Source: Rosellinia necatrix (taxonomy: Eukaryota; Ascomycota; Sordariomycetes; Xylariales; Xylariaceae). Taken from it: a DNA stretch of 64,000 bases. A program made the position numbers and the translations under genes. Below, in pieces: positions 47,601 to 61,009 of this stretch. Under the pieces are notes generated by a model that was given only the letters and a program-made list of their open reading frames with translations, searched no databases and was not told where the DNA came from. Each line of letters opens with the position of its first letter. Position 1 is the first letter of the stretch. The stretch lies in assembly GCA_021209875.1 (NCBI GenBank), contig JAGYVD010000010.1, forward strand, positions 1,364,001-1,428,000, in the 5' to 3' direction.

Positions 47601-50600
47601 TCAGCCGACGACACGATGAGCGTAGCTTGGACCGATTTGCAGACTTCACGATGACGCCCAGACTCGTGGGCTGGGTCTAGTAGTAGAAACGCGGCACCAG
47701 CCCTAAGAACGCCGAGGATGGCCACAACGACCCAGCGAGACCTACTCATGTAGATTGGAATAACAGCTTCGGGGCTGATACCTGAACTGATGATCTTTTG
47801 GGCTACTCTGCAGGAGAGGAAGCCGAGCTCCTTATATGTGAAATTTCCGTCCCAGGAGCATACTGCGGTGGAATCAGGATGCTCTAACAACCTTTCGTGA
47901 ATGATTTCATGAACGCATTTCTCGACAGCCTCAATCGGATCGCAATTCCACTCGTAAAGCTGCTTACGGTCCTCGGGACTGATATTCAATTCGGTAACGA
48001 GGCTAGTTGGATGATGCTCGAATTGCACCAGGAGGGATTCGAGCTGATATATAATTCGCCAAGCCTGCGCGTCCGCGACTACGGACTCATCAAAGATCAT
48101 CTGGAATGTCATCCCATCAGTGGATGGCTCGCAGATCATGGATATGGCGTATGTGCTGAAGTTATTCCCGTGGGCTATTGCATCTCGTTCGGCAAGCAAG
48201 GCCGATGTCGATGAACGATGTGTTCGCTTTGGCTGCACAACCAGTAGACTTTGAAAGCTACAAGCCATGAACGCCTCATCGCTTAGGTGGGATACGTGTT
48301 GAAGGCCACTTTGTTCAAAGGGTATGAGAGCTAACGATTTGTTTTGCACATTTTTGAGATTCTTTTCGATCGTTGTCTCCAGGTTGAGACACACCCGGAA
48401 CGGCACGGTCGCTATAGTTGGCCCGGTACACTGGTCAATGCCAAGTATAGAAGGATTTCGGCCTGCCACTGTTACACCGTAGACGACATCCCGGGAGTTC
48501 GTGTACTTGGAGATCACGATGGCCCATGCCAGTCGTAATTTCGAGGACACCGTCATGTCGCTGGTGTCCAGCGCCATGTTTGGAATGTCGTGGCTAATCA
48601 TCCGGGTCGGCGTTGGTTCGTATCTCAAGGTGGGTGAGGCAGGGAAGGGAATTGCGTTGATGCCAGAGAACTCCTCTCTCCAGAACCGATCTGCGTCTAC
48701 TTGTCGCTGTAAGAGAGATTGAACGAACGAGCTGAATGGCCTCCTTCCTAGACTATGGCCACGATACGCAGCGTCGAGTTGTTCGAGTAAAAGTGAGAGT
48801 GACCAGCTATCATATAGCGCATGATGCATTCTCAATACGAAGATGTAGCCACCAAGGCCGCTATTTTGTTTGATTATTGACACATATAGCAGTGGCTTCC
48901 CCAGCATTGTACTTGGGAAACAATGTGCCTTATAATCCTCAGTGCAATCCCAAACGCGAATCGTTTCGTTACTCCGAAGCACAACTTGGAATGAATCGCC
49001 TCCGTTAATCTGAACGATACGAGTTCGGAGGATGGGATTGGCTTGGCTCGTGGCATACCATGCAGCCTTAAACTTATCGAGGTCTATCTCGCCGAGTATC
49101 TCATAAGTGAATTCCGCTATGTAAGCGCCTTCCTGCTTCATAGTTGACGCATTTAAGCTCTCCTGGAGAGGAGTGGTAGGATATACATCCTCGACTTCAT
49201 CGATGTGGACTTGGCATTGATCCGCAGCAAGTCGCAAGATCTTATCTTTCATTTGACAATCAGGAAGCAAGGAGAACGGCACCGGTTCTTGCGTAACAGC
49301 TTTCGTCGTGGGTTGGATCTTTGTTGCTAGGCCCGATATAGTTGGGTGAGAAAAGACGTCTTTTACATAGACTTGGAAGCCTTCTTGGTACAGACTAGCC
49401 GCCAATTTCATTACGGTCAAAGAATCACCGCCTAATTGGAAAAGCGAATCGTCCGTACCGATTGACTCTGCTGGTAAATCAAGCAGCCGACTCAATAGAC
49501 GATGCAGCATCTCTTCGATTTTGGATGCCGCGCTCTTCTTGTATTTCGGTAATAGGGTGTAAGCAGCGAGCTGGTCCCTCGATAGAAGCGCAGCTTCGTT
49601 ACGAAGTCGCGTAGAATCAACCTTTCCAGTCAGGCAAACAGGCATACTGGAAATAGGCAAGAATACAGAGGGCACCATATGACTAGGGACGGCTTTCTGG
49701 AGTTGTTCTCGTGCGTGCGATACTAGCTGCATGTATTCGTCTGTTGGTGGTAGAAGCAAGCTCTCACGCTCAGCGCTCAAGTCAACACCGTGCTGGCCAT
49801 GCGGTTGTGTCGTGAAGAAGGCCGCGAGGTAGGGAGACGAACCGTTCTGGAGTTTTATGACATCGGCCAGGACGCCGCGCGACCCAGGGAACTGGCGCCG
49901 AACATGAGTTTCAACATCGCCTAGCTCGATCCGCTGACCGTGAAGTTTGATCTGCGAGTCTTTCCGGCCGACATAGCAAATAGACCCATCGCCCGTGTAG
50001 CGAACCAAGTCTCCTGTTTTGTAGAAGCGGAACGCACGCTCGGAGGCGAACGTCGATCCCCAGGGGGGTGGGTTGACGAACGCTCTCTCCGTGAGGGTCA
50101 TGTCTCCGAGATAACCACGCCCAACCACTGGTCCTTCCAGAACCAACTCCCCGACCGCTCCAAGAGGAAGTAATCGGCTTACATCCTGGCGGTCAACTAC
50201 CCAGAGGGTAGCACCTTGCCCGTAGCCTATGTTACTGGCATCTCCATCCAAGGATGGCCGCTGCTGTACAACGCAGGTGATGGCGCATTCAGTAAGGCCA
50301 TACGCAATGATCATGTCAATTTCGGACCAAAGCCTGATGTCCACTTCTGTGACGGTCTCGCCCGCCAAAATCAGCGTCTGCAGGGATGGGACGAGCACCG
50401 GGCTTAGACTCCGTGCGACGGAGCTAGTAAGACACGCCCAATTGATATTATGCCGATTCGCAGCCGTTACAAGATCCAGACGCTCCGAGTCGGAGGGGAC
50501 ACAAATGCATCTGCCCGCACACAATGTCGCTAGAATATCGAGTATTGCTGCATCAAATGCGTAGGAGGCGAATTGTAATACGCGAGATCTGTCGCTCAAA

Positions 50601-53340
50601 TGGAAAGACGCAATCTGATACTGTATTGTAGAACAGAGAGAGCGATGCTCGATCGTTACACCCTTGGGAGTCCCGGTCGACCCCGACGTAAACATGACAT
50701 ATGCCGCATTCTCGGGAGCCACAGTAGGCATTTCGATTCCTGCTACAGGCCCCTCGTCCCATAGCGTACTGCGAGGACCTACGGCCACGACCCTGGCGCC
50801 TAGAGATGATGCTAAGGTAATATTTCGGTCCGAAGCGAGCACTATCTTGGAGTTTAGGCGTCGGCATATGTCCTCTAGTCGCGTCGCAGGATATGATGGG
50901 TCGAGCAACACAAAAGCCCCGCCAACTTTCAGGGTTGCCAGAATAGCGATGATTGCCCACTTTGACTTCTCGAAGCAGATAGGCACATAGCTTTCAGGGC
51001 CGACGCCCGCTCGTCTCAAGTGTGTAGACAGAGTCGCTGATAGTTCGTCAAGCTCCCGATAGCTTAGTTCCCCATCCCACGCAGAGACAGAAATCGCGCT
51101 TGATCTTGCGACGCAGGTGTCACGTATAATGTCATGAACACACCGGGTAACTTGTTCAGGCAGTCTTCGATTCCAGGTAGATAGATGCTCGCGGTGCTCG
51201 CTACCAAGTAGCGAGATCTCATCGGGTAGCTTGGATGGGTACTTGATGATCTCAAGGAGGGCGTTTCGAAACGCCTGTGCAACCCATATGGCCTCTTGTT
51301 CGTCATTTATGAGCGACTCCCGGAAGGTCAACGAGGCTGAGATATTCTTCCCTGCAGTTGCGATATCTACCACGACGTCATACTATAACAGCTTGATCAG
51401 TCTCATCGAGATAGAAGTTAAAATTTGAATATGAAGTACGACATTTCTTGACTTACCTCGGTCACATTGTAACCGCCTTCCTGTTCAATCACTATCGATG
51501 TGTCGTCTGGCGTCAAGTCCTCCGTTCCAGCGCGGATGGATACAACGGTATTGAAAATCGATGAGCCTGATGGGTTAACTGTGCGATGGATGTCGAGAAG
51601 TGAGCAGTGTTGGTGACGAAGACCATTAATAAAGTTATTCATGGAATCTTTTAATCCCGACAAGATTGGCTCCGTGTCGGCAAACCGGGTGCGGTGAACA
51701 AGCAAGTTAACGAAGGGGCCTACTATGTCCTGGATCCCTTGTAGTGGCAAATCCCTTCCATAGGTGATATAGCCGAAGCAAACGTCTTGAGACTGAACAT
51801 AGCACCGAAGAACAAGTGCCCAAGCGTAATGAAACAATGCCGTCGGTGATATTCCGTGGGTAGAGCAGAACTGACCTATGAGTGTTTCGTCGCACAAATC
51901 AATCGTGACAGTTTTGCAGTTACTCATGCCCTCAGCATGTGTAATCTTATGAAAACTAGGGAATGGACACGCCTGGGTGCTCTCCAGGTACTGTTTCCAG
52001 TAGTCCAACGTAGACTTGAGCTTATGCCTTTGAACATACGTAACGTAATCTCTATAAAGAGCAATTGGGGTGGTGACTAGCCTCTCATCGTATGCCAACG
52101 CAAGATCCCGCTGTATGACAGAAATTGATCTGGCGTCCATGGGAGCATGGCTTATTTGGAGCTGACATGTGATATGATCGGATGAAACTTCTTTCAAAGT
52201 TAAACTATGCTCATGCTTAGTTTCCCGAGGCCTGTCTATCAAATTATTTGAAGTCATGGATGCTGGCTGTAACGACGTCTCGTCATGAATCTGTACGGGC
52301 ATGGTTTTTATCACCAATTGGTCGGCCAGTGACTCTTCGGTGGCCTTGATGAAGATAGTGCGCAGAAGGGGGTGTCGATTTACTACCTTCTGCCAAGCTT
52401 GCTCAAGTTTAGCGGTCTCAATTGGGTGGGAGTTATCCACAGGAGACAGCTTCAACGTGATACTTGTTCGGTAGTGGTGACTATGCCTCGCTTGACTAAG
52501 AAGAATGCCTTTCTGCAAATCAGAACAGGGGTAGATATCTTCAATGTCAGCTTCTTTCAGGCCTGAGCTCGGGAGTGTTTCGTTCACGAAAGTGTCGAGT
52601 CGACTGCTAGTAAGACTTAAAAGGGGGAAGTCGGACAGTGTGAAGCTAGTATCTGTAGAGACCAACTTCTCAGCAGCCATAATAAGTGACGATTCGAAGC
52701 ACTCAACCCATCGTGTAAAGTCTGTTGCCTCTTGCTGTTGTGGGCTCGCAACAAATTTACAGCTTATCGTATTGCCCATCACGATAATGGTGACTTCTGA
52801 GAATGGATATAAGAGATCTTGTTCCAATGCCGAAGAAGCTTCATCTAGCTCTTCAAAAGGTACGGTAGTACCGAATTGCTGGTGTTGTTCACTCTCATGT
52901 ACTCTCAATAAGATATTGGTAGTCATAACGGAGACGTCGGGTCTGGTTGCATTAAAATTCCCTGTATCATTGCGAAGTCCATCTTTCACAAGCCGAATGG
53001 TTTCCAGGATACTATTATTTGAATTTATCTCACACATGGCAGTGTTGAAGGTAGTGAAGCAGCCAACTGCGTTCGCAATCTCAAAACCAGCTTCGCACCG
53101 CTCACGGCCGTCGAGCTCGGTGAAAATCGTGGGAGGCGCCTGGTCTGCGTGCGTGTTGACGAACGAATATAATATTGCAGCGTAGAAAATCTCGATCGGT
53201 TTGGTCCTGAAGGCTTGATTACCACGTTTGAGGAGGATAGTGGAAGTTCTTTTGTCAAGAGTAAAGCCATAGCACTCGGCAGGAATCCTGGTGTCGCGTG
53301 ACGGGGAAGTCCCGACGGATAATCCAATATTAACATTTGG
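44643..53340 (-). CDS. Nonribosomal peptide synthetase, 3' portion (E half-C-A-T-C-A-T-C_T), cut off by an insertion
   Basis: Exons in this part: from the insertion border at 53340 to 51457, 51382-46180, and 46102-44643. The introns (74 nt, GTAAGT...TTATAG; 77 nt, GTGAGT...GTGTAG) have matching phases. Order from the 5' side: second half of an E domain (ELDGRE near 53110, VGCFTTF near 53055); C domain (SHAPMDARS near 52140); A2 (FTSGSTGTPKG near 50675); T (LGGDSLTVMK near 49425); C (HHALYDSWS near 48815); A3 (FTSGTTGKPKG near 47455); T (LGGDSIAAM near 46200, just before the last intron); and a terminal condensation domain (SHAQYDAIS near 45515), the fungal C_T type that usually releases a cyclic peptide. 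The frame is open throughout with no stop or frameshift. Upstream exons lie beyond the element at 53341-61059, so this part has no native promoter or start codon. Product unknown. Confidence 0.9.
53328..53340. repeat. Target-site duplication, left copy
   Basis: TATTAACATTTGG. It matches 61060-61072 at 12 of 13 positions; the single difference (T here, C there) is a RIP-type transition. Confidence 0.85.
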
Positions 53341-53364
53341 AATGAATGAATGAATGAATGAATG
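53341..53364. repeat. (AATG)6 microsatellite at element end
   Basis: Six perfect AATG units abutting the left target-site duplication. On the element strand this is a (CATT)6 3' tail. Confidence 0.9.
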
Positions 53365-56090
53365 TATTTTATATTATAAGAATAACTGCGTAGTAGTGAT
53401 CCAAGCTTTTTAAAAAGTATTAAATATAATAAGCTGTCTTGTTATATATATATTATATTTAAATATATAGTAGCTACTGCTATTAAATTTAAACTTTTTA
53501 GACTTATTATATTATAATTTTATGTTTATTTTAATTAAAACTGCTAAGCTTTATAGGTTTATTAATTTTAAAAATAAAATAAATAAGATTTATATATTTT
53601 AATATTTATATATAAGCTAATAAGTTTAAAAGTTAAAACTTTTATAGTTTTAATTATAAATAAGTCTAACGATTTTAAAAGTTTAAATATAAGCTAAGTT
53701 TTTATTTAAAAGTTTAAATATTTGCTAAAAAATTAAAAGCAGCAAACGTATTATTTATGCAGCATATTTTTAAATAAAAAATAATATATAATTATTATAA
53801 AATAAAGCTTTTATAATAAATATTAAAACTGCTAGCTATTATAATAGCTGGCTTATAAGTTTAAATAAGTTTATAAGATTTTTTTTTTTATATATAAAGC
53901 TTTTAAAATTTAAAAAATAAGTTGTTATATTAAATATTTTATTTGCTGCGTTGTTTTAATTTAATCTGCTGTAAATATATTTATAATAATATAAACTAAA
54001 AATTTTATAAAAGTTTTAAGTTTTTAACTTTTTATTATAAATATATTTATAATAAATAATAAAAATAATATAAATATGCGATTTTTTAATATTAACGTAT
54101 ATATTATAATAAAAAATTAAGCCTGTTATTAAACAGGTTTATTATTATTTATAAAGTTTAAGTTTTATTATAAAACAGACTTATTAAGTAAAAGTTATAA
54201 AAAAAAAGCAGGCGTTTTATTAAAAGCTAAAATTAAAAAAAAAAAAATAAAAATAAAAATATAAAAAATGTTTTTAATTTTATTAATTTTATAATTTTTT
54301 AGTTTAAAGCTGGCCGGTTTTTATATAAACAGAAAAAAGTTAAAAAAAGCAAAAAAATAATAAAAATATATAAAAATAAAAGTAGTAAAAATAAAAATTA
54401 AAACAGGCTAATATTATAAAAAACTTTAAAAAATATAATATAATTAAAAAAAAATAAAGCTTAAAAAAAAAACGTATATAAAAGCGGCTAAATAAACAGG
54501 TTTATTTTTAAGTTGTATAGCTTATAGCGCTGTTAGTACTAGTTTATTTAATATTATAATTTTTAGTTTTTTTTTTAATTTAAAAGCTATGTTAAAGCTT
54601 TTATATAATTAAATTTATATATAATATAATTGTTTTAATATAAAAAACATATTTTATTAAAATATTTAATAATTTTGCAGAACTTTAAAAAGCTTTAAAG
54701 TTTTTACTAGCTATTTTAAATAGTTTTAATAATTTTATTAAATTTTAATATTTTTAATATAAACATATAAGTTTGCTATTATTATATTAAAGTTTATTAT
54801 TATTTTTAAGCTTTAGTTTTAGTAGTATTAGCTATTTTATAAATAACTGTTTAGTTTTTTATAATATAAAAATATTTTATTATTTTTAGTTCGTAGTTTT
54901 ATTAAAAGTTTATTTTTATATAATAATAATAAAGTTTAGCTTTTATATATTTAAACTTTTAATAATATTAAATATAATATAGCTAAACATTTATTTAAAA
55001 ATATTTAATTTTTATTTTATTATATATTTTAAGCTGCTTTATTTTAACGTTTTTTTTTATTTTTAAAAGCTTTGCTAAATTATTATATTATTAGCTGCGC
55101 GTTTATTTTTTAATATTTTTTTAAGCTATTAATTTAATATTTAATACTATTGTTATATAAAACTTTAGATTTTTAAAACTTTTTTTTGCTTTATTTTTAG
55201 CTACTTTATTTATTTTTTTATTATTTTAAATATTTATATAGCTGGAGCATTATTTAAAATATACGTTATATTTTTTAAACAGTATATAAATTTATATAAA
55301 TACTGCTTATAAAATTATTAAAGCGTTTTTTTTAAAGCTTTAAATAACTGCGGTATTATTAATTTTTATTATATATTTTTTTTAAAGTAGTTTTTTACTG
55401 CTTTTTTTAGTTTTTTAAATATATTTACTGTTTTTACGTTAAATATATTTTTAATTTTGCTAAAAAATTTTTATTTTTTTGCGATTTTATTTATATTTTT
55501 ATAAATTATATATTTATAGTTTATTTAATTATTTTTAATTTTTAAGCTGTTTATAAATATTATAATTTTAAAAACTGTTTTATTTTTAAACTATTTTATA
55601 AAAATTTCCACGGCTTTTTTTTTTATATAACTTTTTATAAAAATTTTTTTTAAGCTTAGTAAATATTTTAATAAATATAATACCGGTTTGTTTATTTTAA
55701 ATAAAAGCTTGGCTATAAGCTAAATGTTTAAATAAAGCTTTTGTTTTTTTTTTGTTTTTTTTTTTAACTAATTATTTTAAAAATAATTTTATATATAAAC
55801 TTTAAACGTGTTTTATTAAATATAAGTTAAATTATTAATAGTCTGCTGTTAATAAATAAAATAAGCATAAGTTAAATTTTTTAAACTAGCAGTATTTTTT
55901 CAGCAGTTTTAATAATTACGTGTTAAATTAATTTAATATATTTTTTTAACTATATATTAATTTTTAGTTTTTTTTTAAAGCTTTATATTTTGCTAGTTTA
56001 ATATATTTTTTATACTAAGCTTTATTGCTATATAAAAAAAAAAATAATATTATGGTTTATATAATTTTATAAAATATAGCCGTAGTAGGC

Positions 56091-56295
56091 TGATACGCGC
56101 GCGTAGAGGGAGCGCTTATATAAGCCCCTCGCTTGGGGTGCTGTGGCCCGTGGCCACAGGCACAACCTAATTGGGCCTAGCCCTATGTATGTGGGCCCTA
56201 GCCCACACCTAGGTAAAACTTTAGCTTAGCCTAGATTTGCTAGTTCGTCATCTTTTTTACAATACACACTTTACACCCCCATGGTGCACCTTCCA
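56091..56295. mobile_element. Solo LTR 1 (205 bp) in the AT-rich element
   Basis: A GC-normal island starting TGATACGCGCG and ending CACCTTCCA (TG...CA), flanked on both sides by TAGGC (56086-56090 and 56296-56300). It contains a perfect 8-bp-stem hairpin CTGTGGCC-CGT-GGCCACAG (56141-56159) and a second hairpin GTGGGC-CCTA-GCCCAC (about 56191-56206). No ORF. The lack of RIP-like decay shows it arrived after, or was too short for, the process that degraded the surroundings. Confidence 0.85.
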
Positions 56296-58247
56296 TAGGC
56301 TTTTTTTACGTTGTTGCAAATTTTTTAATATAATTAAAAATTTTACTTGTAATTATTATATATTTTTTTACATGTTTTTTTAAAAATAAGTATTTTATTA
56401 AACTAAACTTTTAATTATTTTAATACTAGTTTAAATTTTTATTTAGCTTGTTTATTATTAGATTTTATTTTTATTGTTTTTAAACTAAAGTTAAAGCAAT
56501 TATTTTAAAGTCTGTTTTTATTTTTAAATTGTTTATTTTTCTGCTTTTTAAAAAATATATAGCTTTTATTTTTTTAAAAGCAAAAAAAATCCTGTTTTTT
56601 TTTTATAACTTAAAACTTTATTTATTTTTACGTTTGCTAATAGTACGCTTTTTTTTAAAATATTTACCGACTTTAAAATTGCTATATTATTTATATATTT
56701 TTACCGGCTGTTATTTTTGCTTATTATTTCTGCTATATAAAATATATAAAAATAAATAACTAAAAAACTTTTATAAAGTTTTATATTTTTAGTTTAAAAT
56801 TTTTATAATTTTTTTTTAGCTTAATATAAATCTGCCTGTTAATAAAAAACTGTTTGCTAATATAAAAACTAATAAAAACTAGCTTTATTTAAATATTTTT
56901 TTATTAGTTTGTTTTTAATAAAATATTAAAAGTTTTTATATATTAAAAATAATTAGTATAACTTTTTTCTGCAGCTAATACTATTTTAATATTATATATT
57001 AAATTTATAATAAAGTTTATAACAAAGCAAATAAACAGTATGCTTATATATTTAAAACTAAAGATTTTTTTATAGTTTTATTTAAGCTATTTTTTTATTA
57101 TTAGTTGCTTATAGTTTTTATTTATATATAATAATAAAATAATTAGCTTAAACAACTTATAAGTTAAAAATCTATTTTTTAACTTTTAAAATTATTATAA
57201 CTTAAACGGTTTTTATATTAAAAAAATGTTCTAATATAAAAATATATTTTTTAACGCTTTATAATATTTATTAATATATTTTTAACAAGCTTTTATTATT
57301 TATATTATAATTTTATTAACTTTTAAAAAATTAATTTTATATTATATATAAACTTTTAAATTTTTTTATAATAACTATAGTTTTTAAAATAAACGTTTTA
57401 AGCTTTATAATATTTTTTATTTAAATTATTTTATATATTATAACGTTAAAAATTTTATTATAAAAATACTAAGCTTTTTTAAGCTATTTTTATTATTTAT
57501 TTTAAATCTAAATTTTTTAAAAAAAAGATTTTTAGCTAGCTTTAAGTTTATATTAGTTTATTATTTTATAAAGCTTTTTGTTTAAATTAATTAAATTAAT
57601 TTTAGTTTTTTAATAGTTTTGTTTTATTTTTTTAATTATAGCTAAAAAAGCTTGTTTTTTATTTATTATTTTATTCTAGTTTTAGTTTTTTATCGGTTTT
57701 TTTTTTAAGTATTTCTAAGTTTATTATGCTGTTTAATATTTTATATTTTATTAAAACGTTAATTTATTACGCGTTTTATATTTAAAACCGACCGTATATA
57801 TTACGTTAATTAATATTATTAATAAAAACTTTATAACTTGTTTAATTTTTTAAATATTTTTAATAGTTGCTACTTTAAAAAGTTTTAAAGCTGCTATTTT
57901 AACTAAATTAGCTAGTTTTTTTAATAAATTTTTTAAAACTTTTTATTTGTTTTATTTAAAGCTAGGCTTGTTTCTCCGGTTTAAATACTAAATATATTAA
58001 AAAAAATAATCTATGCTTAATATATAGGTTTTATTTATTTTAGCTTTTAAAAAAAAAACGTTAAAAAATAATAAATTAATAACATGCCTGTTTTTATATA
58101 TAGCTTTATTTAGTTTTTTTATAAAATTTATACTTGTTTTAAAAAACTATATTATTAGTTAATATTTTTTATTTTTAGCTATAACACTAAGCTTTTAGTT
58201 TAAATATTTAATGTTTATATTATCTGCGATTAAATAGTTTGCTAGTA

Positions 58248-58461
58248 TGATAGAGTCCCCGAAGGGGACCGTATCAATTGAGCCACTGGCTCGTGTATTG
58301 TTAGATTAGATAAGCTAAAGATAGGTTGCACAGGCTACGGCTGGCAACAGGTGGCCCACGGCCACCCCTGCAGGGGTTAATTCTAGACTTACTAGAATTC
58401 CCCACCTAGCAGAGGAATTAATAGAAGCATCTTTCTTCCTACCCTCATACCAATCTTCTCA
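58248..58461. mobile_element. Solo LTR 2 (214 bp) in the AT-rich element
   Basis: A GC-normal island starting TGATAGAGTCCCC and ending CAATCTTCTCA (TG...CA), flanked by TAGTA on both sides (58243-58247 and 58462-58466). Internal structures: hairpin GTCCCC-GAA-GGGGAC (58255-58269), hairpin GGTGGCC-CAC-GGCCACC (58350-58366), palindrome CCCCTGCAGGGG (58365-58376), and inverted pair AATTCTAG/CTAGAATT next to it. A pyrimidine-rich tract precedes the end, as in an LTR promoter. Confidence 0.85.
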
Positions 58462-58933
58462 TAGTAGTTTTAAAACGTAAATATAGTTTAAAACTTTTAA
58501 AATATTAAATATTTTATAATAGTTTAATATAAAAAATCTGTTAATATTAAGCTAAAGCAGGTTTTATAATTATATTAGTTTTTATAATATTATTTTTATA
58601 TAAAAGCTTTTATATATATAAATTATAATTTTAAACGGTTTTTTTATATTTTAATAATTAAAAAACGTAAAAATTATAGCTTAAATAATTTTATATATAA
58701 ATATTTACATAAATAAATATTTATAGTTTTTATATTAAAATTACGTTTATATTTTTATTTAATATTTTTTAAAAAATTAAATAAATTAGCTGTATTTTTA
58801 TATGTTATAAACTTTAATATATAAATTTTTTAATAGCTTAGCTTAACAATAGAACTGTTTTTTATTTATAGTTTATTTTATTATAATAAATTATTAAAAA
58901 AAAAGTTATTATATTACTACAATATTTGTTTAA

Positions 58934-59167
58934 AGTCACGGATGCCTACACACCCCTGACTAGGACCCACCTGGAAAGGTCCTTCTGGTTGTGGGCCAAG
59001 GCCCACAACACCTACGTACATCATGTGACCTAGCATCCGTGCACCCACAAACTAGTACATACCTAATTTCTACCTAGATAGCTTTTTCGGTTCCCTATCT
59101 TCTGATCAATATACATATGGGACCCTAACTAGGAGCTTTGCCTCTGCAAAGGACACCAATCGTGACA
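58934..59167. mobile_element. Solo LTR 3 (234 bp) in the AT-rich element
   Basis: A GC-normal island with inverted terminal GTCACG (58935-58940) and CGTGAC (59161-59166), flanked by TTTAA on both sides (58929-58933 and 59168-59172). The outermost bases read A...A rather than T...A, so one terminal base has probably changed. It contains a perfect 10-bp-stem hairpin GTTGTGGGCC-AA-GGCCCACAAC (58988-59009) and an inverted CACGGATGC/GCATCCGTG pair. The flanking duplication is itself AT-rich and weaker evidence than for the other two. Confidence 0.75.
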
Positions 59168-61009
59168 TTTAATAATGTTCATATTTAATAATTTGTTTTT
59201 TTTTTTAAATCGGCTAAACTATAATCGAGTTTTTGTTTAGCTTATTAGTTTTTTAAAGCTTAAAACAAAAAGTTTGTTTTTTTTATTTAGCTTTTTATTT
59301 ATTTATTATTATGTTAAAGTTATAATTATTATTTTTTAGCGCGTTATATTTGCTAATAATTATAAAGTTTAATAAAAACTTAGTTATAGTTATATCTGCT
59401 TGCGCTTTTTTTAGTTTTATATACAGCTGTTAATATTAATACTAGTTATATAGCTTTTTTTATTAATATTTAAGTTTAAAGCTAGCGTGTTTACTGCTGT
59501 AAACTTTAGCTAGTTTATTTTAATATATTTAATTTTTCCGATTTTTTTAACTGTTTAAAATTATTTTTTAATTAAAGCAATTATTTATTTATTTATTTAT
59601 TTAAATTTAATTAAACAAATATTATAACTAGCTAAATATAGTTTATAATAGTTTATATATTTAAAAAGTTTATTATATTAGCTTAATTTATATATATTTA
59701 ATTTATTATTATAATTAATATATTTACTAGTTTTAATATAATATTTAATTATATAATATTTTTAACATTTAATATTTATTTTTTATATTTAATAATAAAA
59801 GCTTTTTATTTATTTGTTTAATTAAAAACTAATAAAAAAATAAAAACCTTTTATTAAGTTTTTAAATAAAATTATTTAAATATGTTTTTTATAGTAAAGT
59901 TTTTGTTTTATTTTTAAAAAATATATATTAATTAAAATATATTTTATTTATATAATAGTTTTTTTATTATTTATTATTTTATAATATTATTTATTGTTTT
60001 TTTAAAATAATTAAAAAAATATAAATATATTTTTAATTATATAAATAATTTAAGTTTTAAAAGTTTAATTTTTTCTGTTTTTAATATATATAAAATAACT
60101 GTTTTAATTTTTAAAAATATTAATTTATTATATATATTAAGCTTAAAAGTTTTAATAATTTAATTTGTTTTAATAAATAAAATATTTTATATATTTAAAA
60201 GTTTTAGTTTAAGTTTTTTAAAAAGCTATTTTAGCTGTAAATAAAATTATTTTATAAAAAACTTGTTTTTATTATTTTAACCAGCATTTTAAAGTTTTTT
60301 ATATTTAAAAACATAGATTTTATTTTTAAAAAAATAAAAGTAGCTATAAAAACTTAGCTTTTTTTTTTATCGGCTGTTAATTTAATATTTATTTTTTATA
60401 TAGCGTTTATATATAAAAACAGTTTTAATTTAAACAGATTTAATTATTTAAAAAAAACGCTTTTATTAATTAAAGCTTTACTGCTTATAAAATAAATCGA
60501 CTAAAAATATAAATAAATAATTATTATTTTTTCTGTTTTAATAAAAATAATAGCGTTAAAATATTAATTTATTTTATTAGCTAATTTTTTAACGTAAGTT
60601 TGTTATATAGTTTAATATAATTTATTAAATAAACAGATAAATTTATTTATTATAATAATAAATTTAATATAAACTTTTTTAAATTTATATGTTTTATTTA
60701 GTTTTTATAAAATAATTTATAATTATTTTTTATAAAAATAGTTTATTTTTAATAGTTTATTTTTTAAAAATATTATAAATAATAATAAAATGCTGCTAAT
60801 TTTAATTTTTTTTTTGCTAAAAGTTTATAATAAACAATATAAATAGTTTTATTTGCTTAATAAATTAAAGATTAAATATAACAAATAAACGTTATAACGT
60901 TAAAAGTTTTTTTATTAGCACGTTTTAGCACGCAGATATAAAACTTTAATATTTTTTACAAAATTACGTTAATTTAAAATAGTATTAATATTTTTAATAT
61001 AAAACACGC

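Noticed and set aside
56529..56759. 76-codon ORF inside the AT-rich block
   Set aside because: It consists of Phe/Leu/Lys/Tyr runs expected from A/T-only sequence, with no family resemblance.
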